NCBI GenBank assembly: GCA_025084515.1
Contig: JAJAGP010000890.1
Location: 124,001-188,000 of the forward strand
Length of the DNA stretch: 64,000 bases
Reading direction: 5' to 3'
Source: Ancistrus triradiatus
Lineage: Eukaryota > Chordata > Actinopteri > Siluriformes > Loricariidae
Below, piece by piece: positions 15,001 to 22,812 of this stretch. Positions within the stretch are counted from its first letter, which is position 1. Each line of letters begins with the position of its first letter. Under the pieces are notes generated by a model. It was not told the DNA's origin. It made no database searches and saw only the letters and a program-made list of their open reading frames with translations. Both the position numbers and the translations under genes were made by a program.

Positions 15001-16775
15001 CTGATTTGCAGTCTGGATGGTCCTTTTTGTCTTTTGTCCGGAGCAAATGGCATCCCTTTCTTCCAAAAAGGATCTGGAATACTGATTCGTCTCACCAGAG
15101 CACACATTTCCACTGAGTGATTATTCATCTCAGATGATCACACAGTCAAGAGAAATTGACGCCGCTTCTGGACATGGTCATATATTGATAATGTTGATTT
15201 TTTGCACAGTAAAGTTTTAAGGGGCATTTGTGTTGTAAACGACTTGTGCCCTTGCCATTTATGCACTGAAATTCCTCCAGATTCTTGTAATCATTTAATG
15301 ACATTATGCACTATAGAGGGAGATATATATAAATATTTTTTAAACTTTCTTTGAGGAGCATTATTTTTAAATTTTAATAATTTTGTCACACATTTGTTGG
15401 AAAACTGGAGATCCTCTGCCATCTTAGCTCCTCTGAGATGCAGCCCTTCTTGGATACTGCTTTTGTATCGAATCATTATTGCAGTCACTTGTTGACATCA
15501 CCTGTTCGAAATCACATCATTATTTAGATTTTGGACTGAGCCCTAACCCAACTTTTTTGGAATGTGTTGCAGGTCTACTAGCAGTGAAAGTCAAAGTAAA
15601 TGTAACACACACTGTGTGTTTTGTTTGTTTGTTTCTGCATTTTCTATACTGTCCCACATTTTTCTGAATTGGGGTTATCTCAACTTTATTTTCATTTTTA
15701 AATATTAGGCTAATGCCAAATCAGCTGCTTTGTTCAACACTTATCGATGCCCAATTTGGATTGCATTTCTATGTCAAACAAGAGTTGCTGATGTATTTGC
15801 TGCCATTTTAGCATTTCTTAAAAACATTTGATCTTTGTCTCTTGATTCAGGTTGAGTTTGGGCCAATACAGATATTCATTCTGATATACTGAAATCCTCA
15901 CTGTAACTGACCTGATTCTCTGAAAGCAAGTGGCAGTGCAAAATGGTGTGATGGAGTTATTCTTTAAGATAGATTGTGAACATCACACACATTAACAGTA
16001 GGAAATTTGGACAGGAGTTAAAATTAAAAATATCTAAAGTCACACTCAATGCCTAAAAAACTTATACCAGACCCGATAAGACAAGTCAATGTTGGATTGA
16101 TACATCTCTTTACAATGTTTTGAAACAGTGAAAAGACTTTAATCGTTACAGTTAACTTACATTTACATCATTTAGCAGACACCCTTATCCAGAGCGACTT
16201 ACAATTGGTACAGTCTTACAATCCAAGCAATTGTGGGTTAAGGGTCTTGCTCAAGGACCCAACAGTGGCAGCTTGGCAGATGCGGGATTTGAACCCTGGA
16301 CCTTCTGGTCCATAGTCCTGTACCTTAACCGCTACACTACCACAGTCCCCATGCCCTATGTGGCAGGCATGACCCACAAGGTTCTCAAGAAATTCTGAGT
16401 GAATGGTGCAGGTATCAGCTGTATAACAATCCAGTAGCTATGACTGTACTCACTGCTCCAGCGTTTGTGCCATGCCTGCATCTTTCTCGTTCATTGTATT
16501 ATTCTCTGGTGCACTTTTATGAATATACTGCCCTTGATATATGGGAGATGCATTTTGCACACTGACCATCTAGCCTGCTGTATACTGTAGTTTGTATTTC
16601 TTTTTTTCCTCGTGCACTTGATACTATGTATCAATATTTGTCACTTAATTTCTCTCTCTCCTCAGGAGGCTTTACCTTCTTACAGCTGATGAAGCGAGGC
16701 GTTCCCTTACATCTCATCAATAACTACATAAATGAGACAAAGCCCCCAGAGTCAGAGAAGACAGGATCTGACTGA
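1..16775 (+). CDS. mybpc1: Slow myosin-binding protein C (3' half of gene, multi-exon)
   Basis: This is a sarcomere thick-filament protein; its C-terminal domains anchor it to the myosin rod and titin. Coding exons are 1-8 (end of an exon), 692-816, 989-1156, 3734-3822, 3935-4130, 5806-5945, 6092-6251, 7111-7247, 10847-11033, then alternative ends 13680-13719 or 16666-16775. All junctions are GT-AG and phases agree throughout. The translated order is FN3 (C7), Ig (C8), FN3 (C9), Ig (C10), the known end of the MyBP-C family. The paralog is assigned as the slow type because CHPT1 and GNPTAB follow, as beside human MYBPC1. The 5' half lies outside the window. No frameshift or stop was seen in the domain exons. 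Confidence 0.93.
692..816 (+). CDS. mybpc1: mybpc1 exon, first half of FN3 domain C7
   Basis: The acceptor is ttaccag and the donor gtaaga. It encodes the first FN3 strands, with the hallmark tryptophan in TIKWRPPE and then GLDGYQVEYCVEG. It ends with one base carried into the next exon. The minus-strand reading frame over this stretch is a shadow. Confidence 0.92.
817..988 (+). other. Short mybpc1 intron
   Basis: A 172-base intron splits domain C7. It starts gtaaga and ends ctccacag. A plus-strand open frame runs through it by chance. Confidence 0.85.
989..1156 (+). CDS. mybpc1: mybpc1 exon, second half of FN3 domain C7
   Basis: It encodes TDEWIVANKELIDKTRYTI and onward to INAAGPSQP. This is the second half of an FN3 fold, with the conserved tyrosine in TRYTI and the usual A-x-N-x-x-G-x-S turn. 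The donor is gtgagt, phase 1. Confidence 0.92.
1232..2478. mobile_element. Inverted-repeat DNA transposon (ggttctcg family), host of a nested hAT
   Basis: The left end, cagtggtaccttggttctca, and the reversed right end near 2478 (gtgcctcggctctca) form imperfect terminal inverted repeats. Related ends occur at 42770-43336 and 55530-57890. No coding capacity is seen. The superfamily is not assigned. A hAT element sits inside at 1458-2111, so this element is the older insertion. Confidence 0.6.
1458..2111. mobile_element. Nonautonomous hAT element with 8-bp target duplication
   Basis: The ends are caggggtgtcaaactca and, reversed, catatgtgtcaaactca. The octamer ctgtagac lies immediately outside both ends (1450-1457 and 2112-2119), the 8-bp target duplication expected for hAT. 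It is 654 bp long. The small open frame at 1816-2037 has no recognised transposase motif. Confidence 0.8.
2479..3145. other. Intron sequence, nothing recognised
   Basis: AT-rich intron between a transposon and a SINE. The open frames on both strands at 2861-3298 overlap each other, match no known family and run into the SINE. Confidence 0.5.
3146..3290 (+). repeat. tRNA-like SINE (ggtggctcggtgag family), truncated
   Basis: The 5' part resembles tRNA boxes (gtggctcggtgagtcgcac, then gggtccaatcccc). It continues as the widespread fish repeat with tttgtggagtttgcatgt. Other copies are at 8780, 30745, 45625, 49615 and 59240. Confidence 0.7.
3734..3822 (+). CDS. mybpc1: mybpc1 exon, start of Ig domain C8
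   Basis: The acceptor is cttacag and the donor gtaagg. It encodes EPPRIRVPRHLKQTYMRKVG and then EQVNLVVPFM, the linker and first strands of the C8 immunoglobulin domain. It enters in phase 1 and ends in phase 0. Confidence 0.92.
3935..4130 (+). CDS. mybpc1: mybpc1 exon, rest of Ig domain C8
   Basis: It encodes GKPRPKITWLKDDE (Ig core tryptophan), IFIRKAERKHSGKYKLTV (the S-G-x-Y turn of the F strand) and ILDIQIV. As is common in MyBP-C C8, the canonical disulfide cysteines are missing. The donor is gtgagt, phase 1. Confidence 0.93.
4210..5557 (-). mobile_element. Degenerate Tc1/mariner-like element (gggttgta family)
   Basis: The right end is ctgatttggggttgta, shared with copies at 14361-15678 and 18172-18625. 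Minus-strand remnants around 4680-4934 resemble decayed transposase with many stops. The left end is eroded. It fills most of the intron between domains C8 and C9. Confidence 0.6.
5806..5945 (+). CDS. mybpc1: mybpc1 exon, first half of FN3 domain C9
   Basis: The acceptor is ctatcag. It encodes DLPGPPQAVRIDEVWGENVA, then LDWTPPKDNG and GYTIQKADKKTM. The GYTIQKADKKTM segment is near-invariant in MyBP-C C9 domains. The donor is gtatat, phase 0. Confidence 0.94.
6092..6251 (+). CDS. mybpc1: mybpc1 exon, second half of FN3 domain C9
   Basis: It encodes EWYTCVEHYHRTCITITELV, then GNEYYFRIFSENMVGLSQSA and TTKDTAVIVKE. The YYFR-x-x-S-x-N-x-x-G signature is typical of the C9 FN3 domain. The donor is gtaagt, phase 1. 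Confidence 0.94.
6252..7110 (+). other. mybpc1 intron without recognised elements
   Basis: 859 bases. It is AT-rich, then pyrimidine-rich near the 3' end (tcctctcgctctcgcacag acceptor). A 20-base local direct repeat, ttgctgttggttttgtcgtt-like, lies near 6540. The open frame at 6721-6915 is low complexity. Confidence 0.6.
7111..7247 (+). CDS. mybpc1: mybpc1 exon, linker and start of Ig domain C10
   Basis: It encodes GLKLKNPEYNDRDFTEAPKF, then TQPLINIFAVAGYNATLNCS and VRANPR. The APKFTQPL entry and the first Ig cysteine in LNCSVRANP mark C10, the domain that binds light meromyosin. The donor is gtacgt, phase 0. Confidence 0.94.
7650..8335 (+). mobile_element. Truncated Tc1-like transposon with N-terminal transposase relic
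   Basis: The plus frame 7899-8228 carries the Tc1-type helix-turn-helix region: LKVPKSAVTPIILKWKKFGT, then the GRP-x-K motif (TPGRPTKVS) and LVGEVTKNPMVTLAELQ. It breaks after STITAALHQSG. The catalytic half is gone, so it is a dead fragment. Transposases of this kind are about 340 residues when complete. Confidence 0.75.
8336..9183. other. Intron with a SINE fragment
   Basis: A minus-strand piece of the ggtggctcggtgag SINE lies at about 8780-8910 (gggacactttagagacacc and aatgtgggagtaaacc). The rest is not recognised. Confidence 0.5.
9184..10170 (-). mobile_element. Internally deleted Tc1-like transposon (family I)
   Basis: Near-perfect terminal repeats: the left arm reads agtatttagtcaaccactga near 9204 and the right arm is its reverse, ending in ccccactgtata with TA at both edges. 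The minus frame 9384-9800 keeps the C-terminal half of a DDE transposase: GGGTLMLWGCFSAKGTG, FQHDNDPKHTA (second Asp) and SPDLSPIENVWREL (third acidic residue). The N-terminal half is deleted. Relatives are at 17430, 20515 and 61125. Confidence 0.85.
10171..10846 (+). other. mybpc1 intron end, nothing recognised
   Basis: 676 bases with no element identified. They end in the polypyrimidine acceptor ttttctttactatag before the C10 exon. The open frame at 10539-10865 runs through the splice site in the wrong frame and is a shadow. Confidence 0.6.
10847..11033 (+). CDS. mybpc1: mybpc1 exon, rest of Ig domain C10
   Basis: It encodes PKVIWMKNKIIIVDDPRYRM, then GVCSLEIRKPSPFDGGVYSC and KAINDLGEAQVECKLEVK. 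The core tryptophan, D-G-G-x-Y-x-C and the final V-E-C-K-L-E-V strand complete the C-terminal Ig fold. The donor is gttagt, phase 1, and leads into two alternative endings. Confidence 0.95.
11131..12576 (-). mobile_element. Tc1-like transposon (family II), decayed
   Basis: The left end (tactgtaaagtttgtgaatt) and right end (ttcacaaactttcaagcact) match the family II ends gtgcttgaaagtttgtgaac seen at 46008 and 55762. Minus-strand transposase scraps remain (11248-11493 with SHPDLNPIEMLWKDLSN; 11875-12072). Frameshifts and stops make it a fossil. It has lost about 9 bases of the left terminus. Confidence 0.8.
12577..13004. other. Intron, nothing recognised
   Basis: About 430 AT-rich bases between a Tc1 relic and a SINE, with no coding frame or motif of note. 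Confidence 0.5.
13005..13310 (+). repeat. tRNA-derived SINE, third family
   Basis: The tRNA-like head has tatggcacagctgtctaata and a B-box-like gttagaatcctg. The body ends near aggaaaaagtggggttaacc. It is a single copy in this window and differs from the other two SINE types. Confidence 0.55.
13680..13719 (+). CDS. mybpc1: mybpc1 alternative exon ending the protein in VITQE
   Basis: A strong pyrimidine tract and acceptor (ctcccccag) lead a 40-nt exon with donor gtaagc. In phase with the C10 exon it reads VITQE then TAG at 13694-13696. The stop is only 23 nt from the following junction, so decay would not be expected. Alternative C-termini are known for slow MyBP-C. The exon itself is an inference from splice signals and phase. 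Confidence 0.6.
14019..14021 (+). promoter_or_regulatory. Back-to-back splice sites: candidate 3-nt microexon
   Basis: A pyrimidine-rich stretch ends in catacag at 14012-14018, followed by ggg and then a perfect donor gtaagtaag at 14022. Spliced between the C10 exon and the exon at 16666, the three bases would add one glycine in frame. It could also act as a recursive splice site. No transcript evidence is available. Confidence 0.3.
14361..15678 (-). mobile_element. Degenerate Tc1/mariner-like element (gggttgta family)
   Basis: The left end (gaaccccaaatcagaaaaag) and right end (tttttctgaattggggtt) form inverted repeats. Minus-strand scraps (14804-15105) keep the transposase core pattern GSVIVWGWVSAFGT and SINVEKCIEIL with many breaks. 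It is related to the 40001-41608 element. Confidence 0.7.
15679..16149. other. Intron, nothing recognised
   Basis: About 470 bases of unremarkable AT-rich intron. Confidence 0.5.
16150..16345 (-). repeat. tRNA-derived SINE (ttagcagac family)
   Basis: The minus strand has a tRNA-like head (gtggtagtgtagcggttaag, then gggttcaaatccc). The plus-strand tail reads catttagcagacacccttat and cagagcgacttacaattg. The same family occurs at 22076, 25725, 29384, 31860, 53240 and 61740. Confidence 0.8.
16666..16775 (+). CDS. mybpc1: mybpc1 terminal exon (long C-terminal tail)
   Basis: The acceptor is ctctctcctcag. In phase with the C10 exon it reads GGFTFLQLMKRGVPLHLINN, then YINETKPPESEKTGSD and TGA at 16773-16775. 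The tail is basic then acidic with no Ig fold, which fits a variant-specific end of slow MyBP-C. If exon 13680-13719 is included, this exon becomes 3' UTR. I infer the two-isoform scheme from phase only. Confidence 0.7.
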
Positions 16776-17335
16776 GTGATTTGCCCAGATCTTTCCCCTT
16801 AATCCTTGTTCCTAGAGCTCATCAGTGGTGTGTGTAACCAGTCTTTGGCATGGCATGCAGTGTTCAGACGTGGATTTCCCATTGAAAAGTCTCATTTGTG
16901 CTAATTTGCAGCTGTCTGACAGTCTGCTGTTTCCTTTTAATTTATCGATAACTACATGAATGTGATTATGTCCCCAGGGATTGATGTCTTCAGTGGAATT
17001 GTACAATGTAATGTGGAAGATACTGTATTTAGATTATCACTGCTGTTATGCAATCAATACATCATTCAGGTTAATGTAACTGTTCTTTTGGCGGGGTGTC
17101 TTTTTTCTTTTCTGTTTTCCCGGTTCTATTCTTCAATGTACTCCAGTATATGTAATGAAACATCTCTCTACACAACGTAGGAACAGTGATATCTCTGTTA
17201 CATCAGTTATGTATTTGATGCATTTACCCTGTTCATCTAACATCTGCTGATAAAATACTTGTCTGTTATGAAGAAGAAGCAGTATTTATTCATTGAGCAT
17301 GGCAGAGTTCAATAAATGTCACAGAACTGAAGCAA
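16776..17335 (+). other. mybpc1: mybpc1 3' UTR
   Basis: Non-coding sequence between the stop codon and the poly(A) signal AATAAA at 17311-17316. Open frames on both strands here lack family resemblance. Confidence 0.6.
17311..17316 (+). terminator. mybpc1: mybpc1 poly(A) signal
   Basis: A canonical AATAAA sits about 540 bases after the stop. It is followed by a GT- and T-rich stretch (tgtttttgtgttttt) typical of a cleavage-site downstream element. Confidence 0.65.
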
Positions 17336-17429
17336 TGTTTTTGTGTTTTTTAAAAGTATTGCCTCCTTTTCTTATTTTCTTTAGTATAGCAAGTCAGATG
17401 GATAGAAATGTCTGTTTAATCTTGTAGAA

Positions 17430-17730
17430 TACAGTGGGACAAAAAAGTATTTAGTCAGTCACTAATTGTGCAAGTTCTCCGACGTAAAAAGATGAGAGAG
17501 GTCTGTAATTTGAGTTGAACCAACTTTAATGACCAAATACTTATTTTCCACCATAATTTACAATTAAATTCTTTAAAAATCCTACAATGTGATTTCCTGG
17601 ATTTTTTTTCCTCATTTAGTCTCTCATAGTTGAAGTGTACCTATGATGAAAATTACAGACCTCTCTCATCTTTCTAAGTCGGAGAACTTGCACAATCAGT
17701 GGCTGACTAAATACTTTTTTGCCCCACTGA
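17430..17730. mobile_element. Short Tc1 family I deletion derivative (MITE-like)
   Basis: Only the two ends remain: acagtgggacaaaaaagtat on the left and its reverse ending ttttttgccccactga on the right. There is no transposase. It lies 100 bases after the mybpc1 poly(A) signal. Confidence 0.85.
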
Positions 17731-17884
17731 ATGTCTTTTTCCTCTTCATAGTGGGGAGCATAATAACAAACAGCTATTGCAGTCAGTCACTCTCAAAATG
17801 ACCTTAAATGCAGGGGCATGGTCTTACCAGCAGCACAGTGCACAATGCAGGAACCAGCCCTAGACAGTACGCCAGTCCAATTGC

Positions 17885-18080
17885 AGGGCACACACACACA
17901 CACACATTTGTCTCACTATCCTTGTCAGAACATTCCATTGACATAAAGATTACTATAGCACATTTATATTACACCTACACCTAATCTTAACCTCAGTAAC
18001 CGCTTTAGTTTTTGGAATAAAACTGTTCAGAAAAGTCAAGACATGGATTTTGTCCTGAAATTTCACCAAAGTGTAAATTT
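17885..18080. repeat. CA-microsatellite-linked dispersed repeat
   Basis: A short CA run is followed by tttgtctcactatccttgtc and acctacacctaatcttaacc. The same unit, again led by CA repeats, occurs at 27438-27720 and 32172-32330. Confidence 0.6.
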
Positions 18081-18171
18081 GTCTTGACATCATATGTGGA
18101 GTTTCAGGCAACTGTCCTGACATTTCACGTAAACATACTTGCTCACCTACTCCCTCATTCGGTCAGCATAT

Positions 18172-18625
18172 GTTGCTCTAAAATCAAAATGTACTTTTCT
18201 GCATTAATGCTGCCATCACAGAAGTGTAAATCACCTTTGTCAAGGTCACTGACACAACCCCATACCATGACAGACCCTGGCTTTTGGACTTGTTGCATCC
18301 ATAATTTGGATGGTCCTTTTCATCTTTGGTCCGGAGCTCACAGCATCCATCACCTGTTTGAACTCACATCTTTATTTTGTTTGTTTTTTCATTTCTAGCC
18401 AGAAATTACCCCGGTCACAACATTTTTTGGAATGTGTTGCAGGCCTGAAATGCAAGAATGGATATACATTAACAAATGAAATGAATTTGAACAGGCAAAA
18501 CATGAAACATCTTGGGTTCGTACTGTCTGCAATGAAATAAACGTCAAAGTAAACGTAAGACACAATGCATTTTTTATTTTCATTTTCCCTACTCTCCCAA
18601 TTTTTTTCTGATTTGGGGTTGTAGT
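18172..18625. mobile_element. Fragment of the gggttgta Tc1/mariner-like family
   Basis: It aligns by eye with the right two-thirds of the 14361 element: tttctgcattaatgctgcca, cataccatgacagaccctgg, and the end ctgatttggggttgta. Confidence 0.65.
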
Positions 18626-19479
18626 TCTACTCTTGGAAATAGAATTTAAAAAGAAGAGAGTGTTGAATTTAACAGCTATCAGCCAGGCTATGAGGTACAA
18701 TCTGTTTATTGATTGGGCAAAGCCATTACATTTCTGCATTGTCAAAAGTGGTGTGCAATTGATGTGGGACACCCTAGTAAAGTCATAAAAGGGACCATTT
18801 TGATCTCAGATATGGGGACTGGCTTGGAGACCAGCAAATAAAAATACTACAAGGATTTTGTTATTGTAAATAAAAACACTTTCTCTGGAGAAGGTGCCTT
18901 ATTGAGCAGATTTGCCTGGTGAAATTTGATTTGTAACAGGTAGTGCTGTTCACATTTTTTCTCTGAGGTACAGAAATGTTGCTTGCTCATGTCTCATTGC
19001 AAAACATTACTTAACGCTGCTGTTTGAAAACAGTTTGGCTACATATAAGAAGCAGTACAAGAACGGCGAACCTGTTTCATTCAGCTCACCCTAGCCGGCT
19101 ACTGAGAGGTCAATATGAAGTCAGTAGTCACCACCTGATCGTTAAAGCATAAAGTGTATCTTATAAACAGACCCTAACAGCGGTATATTTGTGAAAACCT
19201 GGTGTTTAGTCTGCTTTTACCCCAAGTTGCAGTATGGACGTTGAAACAGAGCCCAGTGGATGTGCTTTACTAGCGTTTGATTTTCCCGGCTGCGTTCATT
19301 TCCTGTCAGTGGTTTCCTGCTTAGTTCGCCTTAGCAACTCAGAAGTAGCGAGTCGAAATTCACCTAAACAACTGGACATCAAAATGACTCTCTACACGTA
19401 ACTCAAACGTTGGACTCGGTGTGATCGCTCAAGTGGAATAAGAAAGACACTGTGTGTGTGTACGTGTGTTTAGAGAGGA
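18626..19479 (+). promoter_or_regulatory. chpt1: Spacer and likely chpt1 promoter and 5' UTR
   Basis: This is the space before the chpt1 start codon. The last 250 bases become GC-richer than the surroundings, with several CpGs. No clear TATA box is seen. The transcription start cannot be placed. A short upstream frame at 19384-19401 would be in the leader. Confidence 0.45.
19384..19401 (+). promoter_or_regulatory. Possible upstream ORF of chpt1 (5 codons)
   Basis: An ATG 96 bases before the main start reads MTLYT and stops. The -3 base of this ATG is A. Whether it lies in the mRNA leader depends on the unknown transcription start. Confidence 0.3.
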
Positions 19480-19719
19480 ATGCCTCAGTGTGCCTGTGCG
19501 GAGCCGCTGTCGGCGGTACAGCTGCGGCGCCTCGCTGAGCATAAGTACAGCTCTCTGGGTCGCTCCTTACTCGAGCCGCCGTTTCAGATTTACTGGAACT
19601 GGCTAGTGCAGAAGATTCCCGTCTGGGTGGCCCCGAACACCCTCACCATCACCGGACTCATCATCAATGTGGTCACCTCCGTGATTCTGGTCTATTACAG
19701 TCCCAGCGCCACTGAGGAG
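19480..19719 (+). CDS. chpt1: chpt1 exon 1
   Basis: It starts MPQCACAEPLSAVQLRRLAE and continues LLEPPFQIYWNWLVQKIPVW, then APNTLTITGLIINVVTSVIL (first membrane helix) and ATEE. The EPLS-x-x-QL-x-R-L and LLEPP-x-Q-x-YW segments are family hallmarks. The start has a purine at -3. The donor is gtgagt, phase 0. Confidence 0.95.
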
Positions 19720-22700
19720 GTGAGTGCGCTTATTTGAGCTCAAGAACTTGGCACATGTGTGTGATTGTGAGGTTGTCACCTACGTTGTGGTTTTGTCAGT
19801 TCGTTTAACATTAAAACCAGTTACAATGCGACTGTAAGTTTGATGGTAAACTCTTGTCAAAACAATGACAACATGTTAGCGCAGAGTAAAACACGATACA
19901 CCTAAATTCCAAGAGTTGACCACCCATATTCCAGTAGCACTCCCTGGTGGGCTTTATTGGGCTGCGTGACAAAGTGGCAACATATTTCTTTGTTATGGTG
20001 CGACAAGTTAGATCTTTAACTGTTTGCAATTACATGTCCTTACATACTTTTGCTTTCCCTGTAACAGAACTGTACCATATAGTCGTTATGGTTCTACTGG
20101 TCACACAGTGGTGGTTAGTCCAAACATGTCCATATCTACAGCAGCAGTGACACTTGACCAGTGCAGCTATGTCACCTTTAGGTCAGGGTCGAACCACTGT
20201 GCGACCCAGAATTGGATATGTTACAAGGAAAAGGAAGTAATTAAGTCATAAGCCAGTATTTAAATGAGTGTGTTCCTTCAATACTGTGGTTTACCCTGCA
20301 GCTGACACTACTTTATAAATTCATTCAGAACTGTGCTGATATTGAACACCTTCCAGGCTTCAACGGCTGTGTTAAATAATTATCCTGAGTGGGATCATAG
20401 TGGGTTCAAAACACTGCTGATGCAAGAAGAGATGTATTTAATACACATAACTCCTTTACTCATACTCTCAAACAACACCACTTGGTGAAATTAACAGTGG
20501 TCAGTCCACCTACAGTGGCCCAGCCAGTCTCCAAACCTCAGCCCCATAGAAAATTTGTGGAGGGAGTTGAAAATCCGTGTTGCCCCAAAACATCACTGAT
20601 CTAGAGGAGATCTGCATGGAGGAATGGGCCAAAATACCAGCTACAGTGTGTGCCAACCTGGTGAAGACTTACAGGAAGCTTTTGACCTTTGTCATTGGAA
20701 ACAAAGGTTATGTTGCAACGTATTGAGTTGAACTTTTGTTATTGACCAAATACTTATTTTCCACCATAATTTACAATTAAATTCTTAAAAAATCCTACAA
20801 TGTGATTTCCTGGATTTTTTTTCTCATTTTGTCTCTCATAGTTGAAGTGTAGCTATGATGAAAATTACAGACCTCTCTCATCTTTCTAAGTAGGAGAACT
20901 TGCACAATCAGTGGCTGACTAAATACTTTTTTGCCCCGCTGTATAGGCGTGAGTTTGGTCAATGGAATTAGGGTACACAGAAGAAACTTGCACATACAAT
21001 GGGATATGTGAAATCAATGCAGATAGAAAACAGCCGTGGAACTATGCAGCACCAACATATCTTTGCGTATTGCAGGTTTCAAATCTTATTTTAGTACAAT
21101 GAGTGAGTGTCATTTTTTAAAAACAAATGACAGAAGGTACAGTATCTCTGAAACAGGACTTTGGAGATGGTGCGCTATTATTTATGGAAAGGCAGGTCAA
21201 ATGGAATGGAAGTGAGTGGAGAGCTTCAACCAAATGAGCTTGAAGTGCTGTAGATACTCCATCGGATCATGCTCTAACACAAATGTGAGTGGGCCTGCTA
21301 AACATTCTTCAGGGCTGTGAATGTTCCCATATTTTTGACTGCACTATCACTACAGAGCAATGTAAATATCGTCCCTCGTTTACACTGTTGCTCTAGACTT
21401 CAATATATTCAGAAGGGTAATTCCACTGTACAAAGCCAGTGCTGAACCAGCACCACCATTATTGAGATAACTTGTCCACTAATCAACAGTGGTGATTTGA
21501 TTCCACCATACACTTTTTATCACTAGGGCATTCTGCTGTGTACTGTGTACAGTGCTGATAAGGAAAGCTGCTGTGCACGTAACAATACAGTGCTACACCA
21601 ATCACAGCTTGACAGCTAGTTTTATAACAGTAAAGCTAGGGCTAATCTCAGTAGCCTTGTGTAGTGTATTTCAGTACAACACAATACCGGCTGTGGTAAA
21701 CAACTTTCTATGTATCCTACCACTTTTTATGACTGACTTTCGACATCTTGCATACACATAATTTGATGGCCCCTTATTTAGTGGTCTGTACAGAGCAGCC
21801 AGTCCAGAATCCACTCCTACTGGTTTATTGCTACAGCATTACTATCACTGGTAGGAGAAAGTCCAACCTTTGTCCCAGCTGGCCAACAAGATACAAGGAG
21901 TGCTGTGACATTTATCACAGAGAACCAGATCAACACTTGTCTGCCTCACAGTTGCATGTGTACTGCATGTTTTTTGAATGTGTGCCCTGTATGGTCTAGA
22001 CAGAAATATTCCACTGTGGTGGAATTGTGTTTTTCAAGTCAAATGGAACATGCATGAATGGAATTCATGTTATGCTTTTACATTTATGGCATTTAGCAGA
22101 CGCCCTTATCCAGAGCGACTTACAGTTGATACAGTTACAATTCAAGCAATTGTGGATTAAGGGTCTTGCTCAAGGACCAAACAGTGGTGGCTTGGCAGAG
22201 GTGGGATTTGAACCCTGGACCTTCTGGTCCGTAGTCCTGTAGGCCACAACTAGGGCACCACAATCCCATTCATGAGCATGCTATTGAAGATGTGTACTCA
22301 CAACCATGAATTAAGAAAAAAATACAGGGTTGCTTGTCAGACAAGATACAAGTGAACTGTTTTAATCCAATGAGAAGTGTGTCTCAGCACATCAATACAT
22401 TTGACAGTAGTGTCAGTTTTGGAAAAAGGAGCTCTGTCTGTATGGACTGGTATTAAAAGGCAGTTCCCTTTTTGGTCTAGATGTTGGCTTTTGTAACACT
22501 GAATAATGTTGGCAATGTATTCAGCTTGTACAAAGGACAAGTCTTTTTTTCTGATTAATCAAACACTAAAACAGTGACATACAGTGTTTTGTTTTGTTTA
22601 TTGCAAAGAATTTAAAACAGATGTAGACTTCTTTGTACCTCTCTTTCCACCTTCAATTTTTTGTTGGACTTTTCTTTTCCAAACACACTTCAGTTCTGTG

Positions 22701-22749
22701 AATTTTTCTCTCTCCATCTCTTGTAAGTGACCTTGTTTGATAAAGTACA

Positions 22750-22812
<63 letters not shown>

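Noticed and set aside
22741..22811. CRISPR-like or tandem array
   Set aside because: Simple trinucleotide repeat with no spacers; the genome is a vertebrate.
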